A stretch of DNA of 8,089 bases from Nitriliruptoraceae bacterium (GCA_007134165.1 SLLJ01000036.1:1-8089), one strand, 5' to 3'; shown: positions 1 through 5,622, counted from the first letter of the stretch. Numbers and translations are program-made. Notes: generated from the letters alone by a model not told the origin.

Positions 1-758
1 ACACCTGGCTACCGGGCGGGGTCGGCGCGAGCAGGCTGGCAGCCCGCGCGGATCGACGGTTGGCCCGACGCGCCGGCGCGATCGTCGTGCCGAGCCGGTT
101 CGCCGCCGCCGGGTTCCCGGAGCCACGCACCCGGGTCGTGCCCTGGGGCGTGGACCTCGAGGTGTTCCACCCCGAGCGACGGCGACCGCGGGCCCCCGGG
201 GCCGAGATCCGGCTGGTCACGGTCGGACGGCTGTCCGCGGAGAAGCGGCCCGAGCTGGCCATCGACGTCCTCGTGGCCCTGCTCGAGCGCGGCCTGGACG
301 TCGAGCTCGCGATCATCGGCGACGGTCCGCTGGGCCGGCGGGTGCGCCGACACGCCAGCGGGCTGCCGGTCCGCCTGCACGGACACCTGCCGGCCGAGGC
401 CGTGGCCGAGCAGCTCGCGGCCGCAGACGTGGCCCTGTCGACCTGCCCCGCAGAGTCCTTCGGGCTCGCCGCGCTGGAGGCGCTGGCCTGCGGAACCCCG
501 GTGGTGGTTCCCATCTCCGGGGCGCTGCCCGAGGTCCTCGGGTGCCAGCCCGGCTCGCCCACGATCACCGAGGCCGGCGCGCTCGCCTCACCGACGCCGC
601 TGGCGATGGCCTTCGCGGTCCAGCGCCTGCTGGGCATCGACCCGTCGCAGCGGCGTGCGGCTGCCCGGGCGCGCGCGCAGCGCTATCCCTGGTCGCAGGC
701 GGTGGATGCGATGCTCGCGCTGCACTCGGGCTCCGTGGCCCAGCTCGCCGTACCGTGA
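1..758 (+). CDS. Family 4 glycosyltransferase, PimC-like (5' end missing)
   Basis: The reading frame is open from base 3 and the gene begins outside the window; 251 residues remain, mostly the nucleotide-sugar-binding C-terminal half of a GT-B fold. Visible motifs are a linker reading VVPSRFAAAGF then VPWGVDLEVFHP, the VGRLSAEKRPE donor-phosphate loop (bases about 219–252), IIGDGPL, and the EX7E signature ESFGLAALE, whose two glutamates are codons 453–455 and 477–479, followed by ALACGTPVVVP. These place it in GT4, which transfers a sugar from a nucleotide donor, usually with retention. From memory, the order and wording of these motifs resemble mycobacterial PimC-type mannosyltransferases acting on phosphatidylinositol mannosides, but donor and acceptor cannot be read from the sequence. 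The stop overlaps the next gene (GTGA), so it is probably made together with the PIG-L deacetylase. The family is certain; the PimC assignment is tentative. Confidence 0.9.
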   Translation, partial: TWLPGGVGASRLAARADRRLARRAGAIVVPSRFAAAGFPEPRTRVVPWGVDLEVFHPERRRPRAPGAEIRLVTVGRLSAEKRPELAIDVLVALLERGLDVELAIIGDGPLGRRVRRHASGLPVRLHGHLPAEAVAEQLAAADVALSTCPAESFGLAALEALACGTPVVVPISGALPEVLGCQPGSPTITEAGALASPTPLAMAFAVQRLLGIDPSQRRAAARARAQRYPWSQAVDAMLALHSGSVAQLAVP

Positions 759-1633
759 GGGTTCCGCGCGGCGTCGTGGCGCTGGCAGCCCGCAACCGCC
801 GCCGGGTTCCTCCGAGGGTCGTGGGGGCCGTGATGGAGGTCCTTTCCGTGCTCGACCGCGGGCCGACGACCCGACGGCCGCTGCTGGTGCTGCCGTCGGT
901 ACCGCGGGTGCTGGCGATCGCTCCCCACCCCGACGACGAGACCATCGGCTGTGGGGGGACCCTGGCTCGGTTCGCAGCCGTCGGTGCAACGGTCGAGGTC
1001 GTGCTGGTCACCGATGGGGGCGCAACGCTCACCGCCCGCCGTGCCACCCAGACGATCCGGTCTCAGCGCCGCGAGGAGGCGCGCGCTGCCTGCGGCATCC
1101 TCGGGCTCGGCGCGCCACGCTGCCTGGGCCTGCCCGACGGCGAGGTCGGCGCGCATCTCCCCCAGCTCGCGCAGGCGCTGCAGGAGGCGATCCTCGAGGT
1201 GCAGCCCGACCTGCTGCTGGCCCCGTGGGTTCTCGACGCCCATCCCGACCACCGCGCGGTGAGCCACGCCCTGGCCCACCTGGTGTCCCAGGGACGCTTC
1301 GACCCCGAGGTGGCGGACACGGCCCTGAGCCGCGTGCCCGAGCTGTGGGGCTACGAGGCGCACACCCCGATCCCGCTCCCCGACCGGGTGATCGACATCA
1401 CCGAGGTGCTCGACCGCAAGCAGGCCGCGCTGCAGGTGCACACCACCGCCGGGCGTGCCTTCGAGCTCAGCGCGGCCCTCGCGCTCAACCAGTGGCGGTC
1501 GTTGGCGACCCGGGCCGGCCTTGGTGCCGCCGAGGCGTTCCTGACCCAACCCCTCCCGAAGCTGCCGGCATGCATCGACCGTGCGGAGCAGGCGCTCGGA
1601 CCGCTGATCGAGCCACGCGTCGAGCGCGACTGA
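755..1633 (+). CDS. PIG-L/LmbE family zinc-dependent N-deacetylase
   Basis: PIG-L enzymes remove acetyl groups from N-acetylglucosamine-type sugars (MshB of mycothiol synthesis and GlcNAc-PI deacetylase are members). The N-terminal motif PHPDDETIGCGG and the later DAHPDHRAVSHAL are both present. Counting from the ATG at 833, family knowledge makes His32, Asp35 and His140 the zinc ligands and Asp34 the catalytic base. The chosen GTG at 755 overlaps the upstream stop by four bases and gives 292 aa. The ATG at 833, preceded by GGGGG at 823–827, gives 266 aa and suits the family better, since even then 30 residues precede the motif; the first 26 residues are Arg/Val-rich and less certain. There is no signal peptide, so it is probably cytosolic. 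Its coupling to a glycosyltransferase suggests it deacetylates that enzyme's product or a related glycoconjugate. Confidence 0.9.
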   Translation: MRVPRGVVALAARNRRRVPPRVVGAVMEVLSVLDRGPTTRRPLLVLPSVPRVLAIAPHPDDETIGCGGTLARFAAVGATVEVVLVTDGGATLTARRATQTIRSQRREEARAACGILGLGAPRCLGLPDGEVGAHLPQLAQALQEAILEVQPDLLLAPWVLDAHPDHRAVSHALAHLVSQGRFDPEVADTALSRVPELWGYEAHTPIPLPDRVIDITEVLDRKQAALQVHTTAGRAFELSAALALNQWRSLATRAGLGAAEAFLTQPLPKLPACIDRAEQALGPLIEPRVERD

Positions 1634-1642
1634 GCCGAGCGC

Positions 1643-1667
1643 CGGTCCGGGACCAGGTACCCGACCG
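1643..1667. terminator. Hairpin between convergent genes, candidate two-way terminator
   Basis: CGGTC pairs with GACCG and, after one bulged C, GGG pairs with CCC, giving an 8-bp stem around the loop ACCAGGTA. It fills most of the 38-base gap between the deacetylase stop and the stop of the opposing gene. No T-run follows on either strand, so it would have to be a U-less terminator of the sort proposed for high-GC actinobacteria. Confidence 0.4.
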
Positions 1668-1671
1668 CGGG

Positions 1672-2097
1672 TCAGTGCGTCAGTGCCTCGTCGGTGGCGC
1701 GAAGCCGCTGGGCCACGCCCCGCAGCACCTCGAGTGTCAGCTCTGGGATGGCCAGGAGCAACGAGTGGAACTGCCGCTCGCCGATCACCAGCAGGACCAT
1801 GGGCGTTTCGGCCGTCACCGTCGCGGATCCCGGCTCGTTGTCCAACAGCGACAACTCCCCAACGAAGTCGCCCGGGCCCAGATCCGCCAGGTGCAGGTCC
1901 TGGCGAGCGACCGAGGCCGTTCCCTCGACGATGACGAACAGTTCGTGACCCAGTCGGCCTTCGCGGCAGAGTTCGTGACCGGCGTCGACCCGGATCTCGT
2001 CGGCGTTGCGGGACACCATCTCCAGGTGGCGTTTCGACAGGTACCGGAACAACGGGATGTCCCTGAGCAGGGCGAGCTTCTCATCACGGGTACCCAA
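1672..2097 (-). CDS. Stand-alone cyclic-nucleotide-binding-fold (CNB/CRP-type) protein
   Basis: A 141-aa protein that is essentially one CNB domain. An N-terminal helix (LALLRDIPLFRYLSKRHLEMV, about 8–28) precedes a beta-roll with the typical glycine pattern: AGHELCREG (39–47), ELFVIVEGTASV (52–63) and LGPGDFVGELSLL (73–85). A C-terminal helix runs from about 107 to 137. There is no DNA-binding helix-turn-helix and no kinase or channel domain. In the phosphate-binding cassette the expected 'P-R-A/S-A-T' reads P-G-S-A-T: Gly90 replaces the arginine that clamps the cyclic phosphate in CRP and PKA, so cAMP binding is doubtful. The TTG start is chosen because GGAGG lies 8 bases before it; a GTG at 2103 is in frame but only 2 bases from that site. 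It is transcribed convergently to the deacetylase and divergently from the acyltransferase. The partner is unknown. Confidence 0.85.
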   Translation of the reverse strand: MGTRDEKLALLRDIPLFRYLSKRHLEMVSRNADEIRVDAGHELCREGRLGHELFVIVEGTASVARQDLHLADLGPGDFVGELSLLDNEPGSATVTAETPMVLLVIGERQFHSLLLAIPELTLEVLRGVAQRLRATDEALTH

Positions 2098-2105
2098 CGC
2101 CACTC

Positions 2106-2110
2106 CCTCC
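2106..2110 (-). promoter_or_regulatory. Ribosome binding site that decides the TTG start
   Basis: On the minus strand GGAGG is followed by 8 bases and then TTG at 2097–2095. This near-ideal spacing favours TTG over the in-frame GTG at 2103–2101, which sits only 2 bases past the site. Confidence 0.6.
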
Positions 2111-2116
2111 GGACCG

Positions 2117-2129
2117 GGCCACACTGGCC
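2117..2129. repeat. Small palindrome GGCCA-CAC-TGGCC in the leader of the CNB gene
   Basis: A perfect 5-bp inverted repeat around three bases lies between the putative -10 box (2139–2144) and the ribosome binding site. That position would suit an operator. At this GC content a short palindrome can arise by chance. Confidence 0.3.
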
Positions 2130-2138
2130 ACGGTCTCG

Positions 2139-2144
2139 ATCCTA
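2139..2144 (-). promoter_or_regulatory. Possible -10 box TAGGAT for the CNB gene
   Basis: TAGGAT on the minus strand fits the actinobacterial TANNNT -10 pattern. It would start a transcript around 2132 with a leader of about 35 bases. No convincing -35 box is seen 17 bases further upstream. Confidence 0.3.
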
Positions 2145-2269
2145 GACGCTCGCCGGGGCAGGGGTCGTGATCCTGGCCAACCGGCGGCCGACCTGGCAGG
2201 GTTGTCATCCGGTCGGCTCGATGCCCGCGATGCGCCGCCCACTGCGCCGACCGCTGCGATCGTCGCGCA

Positions 2270-2322
2270 AGGACCCCGCGCTGCACCGCACGAGGACCCC
2301 GCGAAGCCCCGACGAGGACCCC
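2270..2322 (+). repeat. Three spaced AGGACCCC direct repeats before the acyltransferase
   Basis: AGGACCCC occurs at 2270–2277, 2293–2300 and 2315–2322, spaced 23 and 22 bases apart (about two helical turns). The first two continue as GCG. The last copy contains the GAGG ribosome binding site and abuts the ATG at 2323. The regular spacing suggests a protein binding array or a recent small duplication. Confidence 0.5.
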
Positions 2323-3633
2323 ATGAGCACCGCCAAGACCGCCCGGGACCGCTACCCCGACGCACTGCGGGCCGGGGCCTTGCTGGTCGTCGTGTTCGGA
2401 CACTGGCTGGCGACCCTGCCGCGGCTGGTGGACGGCCGGATGGTCGACACCGAGCACCTGCTGACCGTGTGGGACGCCGCGGGACTGCTGACCTGGGTGC
2501 TGCAGGTCGTGCCGGTGTTCGTGTTCGTCTCGGCAGCGGTCGCGACCGACGGAACCACCGCCCGGATCGAGGCGGGCGACAGCCAGCGCACCTGGTGGGC
2601 GGGGCGCGCGCTGGCGCTGGCCCGCCCCACCGTCACCTACCTCGCGGTCCTGGCCGTCCTGGCCGTGATCGCACAGTTCACCGGCGGACGGCTGCTCGGC
2701 CCCCTCGACCACTCGCTCACCATTCACCTGTGGTTCCTGCTGATGCTGCTGGCGGTGCAGGCGCTCCTGCCATTCAGCGTGGCCGCCGACCGGCGCTACG
2801 GCATGGCGGCCGTCGGGGTGCTGGTCGCCCTGGCTCTGCTCGCCGATGTGTTGCGCGCCGGGGTGCGTGCCCCCGGTGAGCTGCTCGAGCTCGGCACGCT
2901 GGTCACCTCGACGACCGGTGGAATCGCCTGGGTCAACTACCTGACGGTGTGGCTGGTTCCCCAGCAGCTGGGCATCGCCTGGCGCCGCGGACGGTTCTCG
3001 GGTCCGAGGGCCGGGTTCGCGCTGATGGGCCTGGGGCTCGCCTGGCTGGCAGCTTCGACGCTCAGCGGCTATCCGACGGCGATGGTCGGCGGCGACCTCG
3101 AAGGCAACTCCAACGTTCTGCCCCCGACCGTTGCGCTGCTCGGGGTGATGTGGCTGCAGGCCGGTGGGGTGCTGGCCGCCGAGGGGCCGGCACGCAGGAT
3201 GCTCGAGCGGCGCCGGGTGGGCCGAGTGGTGGCACTCCTCGGAGCGCTGGGCATGCCGCTGTATCTGTGGCACAAGCTGGCCGAGTTGCCCGCCGCCTGG
3301 CTGGGTGAGCGCATCGGCGCACCGATCGACGCTGGCGTGCCGGGCGAGCCCGGGTTCTGGGCCGGCCGCGCCTGGTGGCTGGCGTTGTGCGCGCTGGCGG
3401 TCGCCCCGGTGATGGCGGCAGTAGTCGCGTTCGAGACCCGCCGTCGGCCCAAGGTCCCCGCGGCCAGCGGACGCGTTCCGACCCTGGCGGGGGGTGCGAG
3501 CCTGGTGCTCGGCATCGGCGTGGCGATCGCACTCGGGGCCTGGCCTGGCGCGGTGCTGGGGGTGGTGGGCGTAGGGGGCGCCTCCGCCCTGCTGCGCAGA
3601 CGGCTTCGGGCCCCGGCCACCGACGCGACCTGA
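2323..3633 (+). CDS. Multi-pass membrane acyltransferase, acyltransferase-3 (OafA/OatA-like) family
   Basis: A 436-aa integral membrane protein with about ten hydrophobic segments (roughly 17–31, 56–74, 104–118, 132–150, 160–178, 203–219, 230–247, 268–286, 301–318, 350–370, plus a glycine-rich one at 390–422). The N-terminus reads RYPDALRAGALLVVVFGHW and shows the family's R-X10-H motif as Arg16…His27. Late PLYLWHK (312–318) matches the family's conserved 'YLxH' helix. Such enzymes move acetyl or longer acyl groups onto sugars of surface polysaccharides, glycolipids, peptidoglycan or antibiotics. No extracytoplasmic SGNH domain is fused, unlike OatA. The start is chosen for GAGG at 2314–2317; upstream in-frame ATGs at 2221 and 2230 would add a basic tail not expected in the family. 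The stop codon lies within the first unit of a tandem repeat. The substrate is unknown. Confidence 0.85.
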   Translation: MSTAKTARDRYPDALRAGALLVVVFGHWLATLPRLVDGRMVDTEHLLTVWDAAGLLTWVLQVVPVFVFVSAAVATDGTTARIEAGDSQRTWWAGRALALARPTVTYLAVLAVLAVIAQFTGGRLLGPLDHSLTIHLWFLLMLLAVQALLPFSVAADRRYGMAAVGVLVALALLADVLRAGVRAPGELLELGTLVTSTTGGIAWVNYLTVWLVPQQLGIAWRRGRFSGPRAGFALMGLGLAWLAASTLSGYPTAMVGGDLEGNSNVLPPTVALLGVMWLQAGGVLAAEGPARRMLERRRVGRVVALLGALGMPLYLWHKLAELPAAWLGERIGAPIDAGVPGEPGFWAGRAWWLALCALAVAPVMAAVVAFETRRRPKVPAASGRVPTLAGGASLVLGIGVAIALGAWPGAVLGVVGVGGASALLRRRLRAPATDAT

Positions 3634-3716
3634 CCCGCGCCGCCCAGCGGCGACCTGACCCGCGCCGCCCAGCGGCGACCTGACCCGCGCCGCCCAGCGG
3701 CGACCTGACCCGCGCC
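3631..3716. repeat. 25-bp tandem repeat array, three full copies plus a partial one
   Basis: Units at 3631–3655, 3656–3680 and 3681–3705 are identical, with an 11-base partial copy at 3706–3716. Each begins TGACCCGCG and ends GCGGCGACC, and holds a perfect hairpin CGCCGC-CCA-GCGGCG. The TGA of the first unit is the acyltransferase stop codon, and the bases just before it (GCGACC) resemble a unit end, so the array may have grown from the gene's 3' end. The tandem hairpins could also stop or protect the transcript. Identical copies imply recent expansion. Confidence 0.95.
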
Positions 3717-3775
3717 TGGGTCCGCGGCAGTGGGCGCAGGGCGCGCGATGGCTCCACTTCGGGGACTGGCTTCGT

Positions 3776-3802
3776 GCGCCATGCGTTCGCATCGGAGGGC
3801 GC
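3776..3802. repeat. Bulged 10-bp inverted repeat, possible terminator or leader hairpin
   Basis: GCGCC-ATGCG (3776–3785) pairs with CGCAT (3788–3792) and GGCGC (3798–3802), leaving a 5-base bulge CGGAG and a very tight loop. It lies about 140 bases after the acyltransferase stop and 220 before the Rpf start. It could end the first transcript or be part of the second one's leader; no T-run follows. Confidence 0.35.
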
Positions 3803-3816
3803 TCGGGTACCCGATC

Positions 3817-3834
3817 GCGGCCGTGGGCGGCCGT
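3817..3834. repeat. Direct repeat GCGGCCGT-GG-GCGGCCGT
   Basis: Two identical 8-base copies start 10 bases apart, one helical turn, and each contains the palindromic core CGGCCG. They lie about 190 bases before the Rpf gene. They could be a regulator site, but chance is likely at this base composition. Confidence 0.3.
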
Positions 3835-3864
3835 TTGGACGGACTTCGCCCTCGGAGGTGGACG

Positions 3865-3887
3865 TTGGGCCACCCCGCCGGTGCCAA
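3865..3887 (+). repeat. Hairpin upstream of the Rpf gene
   Basis: TTGG and CACC pair with GGTG and CCAA around a five-base CCGCC loop, with a two-base GC bulge on the left arm. It gives an 8-bp stem about 137 bases before the start codon. It matches no riboswitch I recognise. Confidence 0.3.
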
Positions 3888-4024
3888 TCGGCCGAGCCGG
3901 AGGTCGACCTTCCCCCGGTCTCTCCGCGCCGCCACCGGGCGTCGCACCGGGCCCCACATCGCGCGCTGCCCCTCGGCGACGCACGGGATGGTCCACCCCT
4001 CCCCCAGAATCAGCGAGTTCAACC

Positions 4025-5026
4025 ATGCGCTTGGCGTCCCACTCCCACCGCTGCACCCACCGTCGACCGCGTCCGGCCAGCGTCGGCCGGCTAGCGCTGA
4101 CGGCCCTACTGCTCACCGCGCTGCTACCCGGTGCCCAAGCATTGGCCGCCCCGTCCTCGGACGGCGGCTTCGTGGACACGGCAGGAAGTGGGTATGCCGA
4201 GGCGGTCACCGCACTGGCCGATCAGGGCATCGTGCGCGGCTGCGCCCCGGAGCAGTTCTGCCCGCAGCGCGAACTCACCCGCGGGCAGTTGGCCTCCATG
4301 CTGGCCGAGGCGCTGGCGCTGCCGCCGACCGAGTTCGGGCACTTCACCGACCTCGAGGGCTCCGTTCACGCGCCGGGGATCAACGCACTGGCCGAGGCCG
4401 GCATCACCCGCGGCTGCGGTGCCGGGGCCTTCTGCCCGGACCAGCCGGTCAGCCGCGCGGAGTTGGCGACCCTGGTGGACCGGGGCTTCGCCCTGAGCGA
4501 GGCGCCCGAGCGGTTCTTCGCCGACACCCGCGGCGTCCACGCCTCAGCGATCGACCGGCTGGCGGCGGTGGGGATCGCGGCAGGGTGCGGGGACCCGTTG
4601 ACCGCCTTCTGCCCCGAGCAAGCGGTGGTGCGCTGGCAGGCGGCGCTGTTCGTGGGCCGGGCGTTGGAGTTGGTTCCACGCGTCGAGGTCACCACCCTGG
4701 CCGAGCGCGCCGAGCAACAGGCAGCCATCGAGGCCGAGCAGCAGCGCCGCCGCGAGGAGCAGGAGCGTGAACACGTCCGGGCCGAGCGGGAGGCGCTTTG
4801 GGACCGCGTGGCGCGGTGCGAGTCGGGCGGCAACTGGTCGATCAACACCGGCAACGGCTTCTACGGAGGGCTGCAGTTCGCCCTCTCGTCGTGGCGCTGG
4901 GTTGGTGGCAGCGGCTACCCGCATCGAGCAAGCAAAGCCGAGCAGATCCGTCGCGCCGAGGTCCTGCTGGCGCGTCAGGGGTGGCGGGCCTGGCCCTCCT
5001 GTTCCCGGCAGCTCGGGCTGCGCTGA
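4025..5026 (+). CDS. Secreted SLH–Rpf protein: three S-layer-homology-like modules and a C-terminal resuscitation-promoting factor domain
   Basis: 333 aa. Residues 1–41 form a Sec-type signal peptide: a basic start (HRRPRP), a hydrophobic core (LALTALLLTALL) and likely cleavage after AQALA. Three SLH-like modules follow at about 49–99, 107–157 and 165–216. Each begins with an F-x-D-T/L motif, has an 'A(L)A..GI..GC' helix turn, then FCP and an R-containing helix (LTRGQ, VSRAE, VVRWQ). Residues 225–258 are a Glu/Arg/Gln-rich helix, probably coiled coil. The C-terminus (258–333) is an Rpf domain: WDRVARCESGGNWSINTGNG, FYGGLQF, SSWRWVGG and ending WPSCSRQLGL. By analogy with RpfB, Glu266 is the catalytic acid and Cys265–Cys326 the disulfide. 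Rpf domains are lysozyme/transglycosylase-like peptidoglycan cleavers that promote growth from dormancy; the SLH part should anchor it to the cell wall. No strong ribosome binding site is seen. The gene overlaps the opposing nucleotidyltransferase gene by 52 bp. Confidence 0.93.
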   Translation: MRLASHSHRCTHRRPRPASVGRLALTALLLTALLPGAQALAAPSSDGGFVDTAGSGYAEAVTALADQGIVRGCAPEQFCPQRELTRGQLASMLAEALALPPTEFGHFTDLEGSVHAPGINALAEAGITRGCGAGAFCPDQPVSRAELATLVDRGFALSEAPERFFADTRGVHASAIDRLAAVGIAAGCGDPLTAFCPEQAVVRWQAALFVGRALELVPRVEVTTLAERAEQQAAIEAEQQRRREEQEREHVRAEREALWDRVARCESGGNWSINTGNGFYGGLQFALSSWRWVGGSGYPHRASKAEQIRRAEVLLARQGWRAWPSCSRQLGLR

Positions 5027-5622
5027 GCGGGCCGCGGTCCGCCGGCCTCCCACCGGCGCACGGCGGCCCGCCACGCGCTCCGAGTGTCGAGGTCGGCGGG
5101 TGCCGGTCGGCGACGCGCCACCTCGACGACCCCGAGCCCGGCGAGCAGTTCGCGGGCACCCCGATCACCGCGGAGGTCCGCGAGCCGTGGCAGCACCCGG
5201 CGCGCGAAGGCCACCGGATGGCCGGAGCCGTCGTCGTAGCGCACCCGCGCCACCGGGGCACCAGCGCGCACCGCCGCAGTGACCGCCCGCACCGTGTCAG
5301 CACCGACCTCCGGCTGGTCGGCGAGCAGCACCACCACGACGCCGGCGTCCAAGTCGGTGGCCGCAGCGATCCCGGCCAGCAGCGAGGCTGCCTGGCCCGC
5401 CGCGACCTGCGGAGTGGTCACGACGTGGATCGGATGCTCCTCGCTCGCTGCCTGAGCGACCCGCCGGGCCTCGTGGCCGACCACGAGCACCACCTCGTCG
5501 GCGCCGCCGTCACGGGCCGCCGCGACGACGTGGGCGACGAGCGGACGTCCCCCCAGCCGGGCCAACTGTTTGGTGCCACCGAAGCGGCGCCCTTCGCCAG
5601 CGGCGAGGACCACGGCCACCAT
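4975..5622 (-). CDS. MocA/MobA-like nucleotidyltransferase (NTP_transf_3 family)
   Basis: 215 aa with a Rossmann-like nucleotidyltransferase fold. The N-terminal nucleotide loop is LAAGEGRRFGGTK (6–18, with Lys18). DQPEV (102–106) carries the metal-binding aspartate. GSGHPVAF (132–139), LRGDRGARELL (150–160) and DLDTRSAW (177–184) match the pattern of MocA-type molybdenum cofactor cytidylyltransferases, which transfer CMP from CTP to molybdopterin. Related enzymes add GMP or make other nucleotide-activated compounds, so the substrate is open. No molybdoenzyme gene is in view. The ATG at 5622 has AGGTGG 4 bases upstream; an in-frame GTG at 5655, with a stronger GGGAGG 4 bases upstream, would add 11 residues and is a real alternative. 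The last 30 or so residues lie beyond the family core, and the final 17 codons overlap the rpf gene on the other strand. It lies downstream of gltD across 163 bases with a candidate terminator. Confidence 0.87.
   Translation of the reverse strand: MVAVVLAAGEGRRFGGTKQLARLGGRPLVAHVVAAARDGGADEVVLVVGHEARRVAQAASEEHPIHVVTTPQVAAGQAASLLAGIAAATDLDAGVVVVLLADQPEVGADTVRAVTAAVRAGAPVARVRYDDGSGHPVAFARRVLPRLADLRGDRGARELLAGLGVVEVARRRPAPADLDTRSAWRAAVRRWEAGGPRPAQRSPSCREQEGQARHP

Larger units (their letters stand above)
3634..4024. other. 391-base non-coding region between acyltransferase and Rpf genes
   Basis: No open frame here looks like a protein; those present are proline/arginine-rich by-products of high GC. 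It holds the 25-bp array, a bulged hairpin at 3776–3802, an 8-bp direct repeat at 3817–3834 and a second bulged hairpin at 3865–3887. It should contain the promoter and leader of the Rpf gene, but I find no clear -35/-10 pair and no strong ribosome binding site before the ATG at 4025. A weak -10-like CAGAAT lies at 4005–4010. Confidence 0.7.

Noticed and set aside
565..1549. Several open frames of 74–288 codons antisense to the deacetylase gene
   Set aside because: Low-complexity translations without recognisable motifs, mirroring the codon bias of the real gene with PHPDDE and HPDH motifs.
2221..2322. Longer acyltransferase starting at the in-frame ATG at 2221 or 2230
   Set aside because: It would add a basic, proline-rich tail not expected in the family. 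GAGG before the ATG at 2323 and the immediate R-X10-H motif fit better.
3631..3716. CRISPR array
   Set aside because: The 25-bp units are directly adjacent with no variable spacers, and no cas gene is nearby; this is a simple tandem repeat.
3634..4024. c-di-AMP (ydaO-type) riboswitch before the Rpf gene
   Set aside because: I looked for it because it commonly precedes actinobacterial rpf genes, but the conserved GGGGTGAA-like and CAGCTAACC-like blocks are absent.
3881..4024. Longer Rpf protein starting at the in-frame ATG at 3881
   Set aside because: The 48 extra residues are Pro/Arg/Ser-rich and would bury the signal peptide, which starts naturally at the ATG at 4025.
1672..4209. An 845-codon open frame on the minus strand running through the CNB gene and antisense to the whole acyltransferase gene
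   Set aside because: Only its last 141 codons look like a protein (CNB fold). The rest is Arg/Gly/Gln/Pro-rich low-complexity sequence created by lack of stops at high GC, while the plus strand encodes a convincing membrane enzyme.
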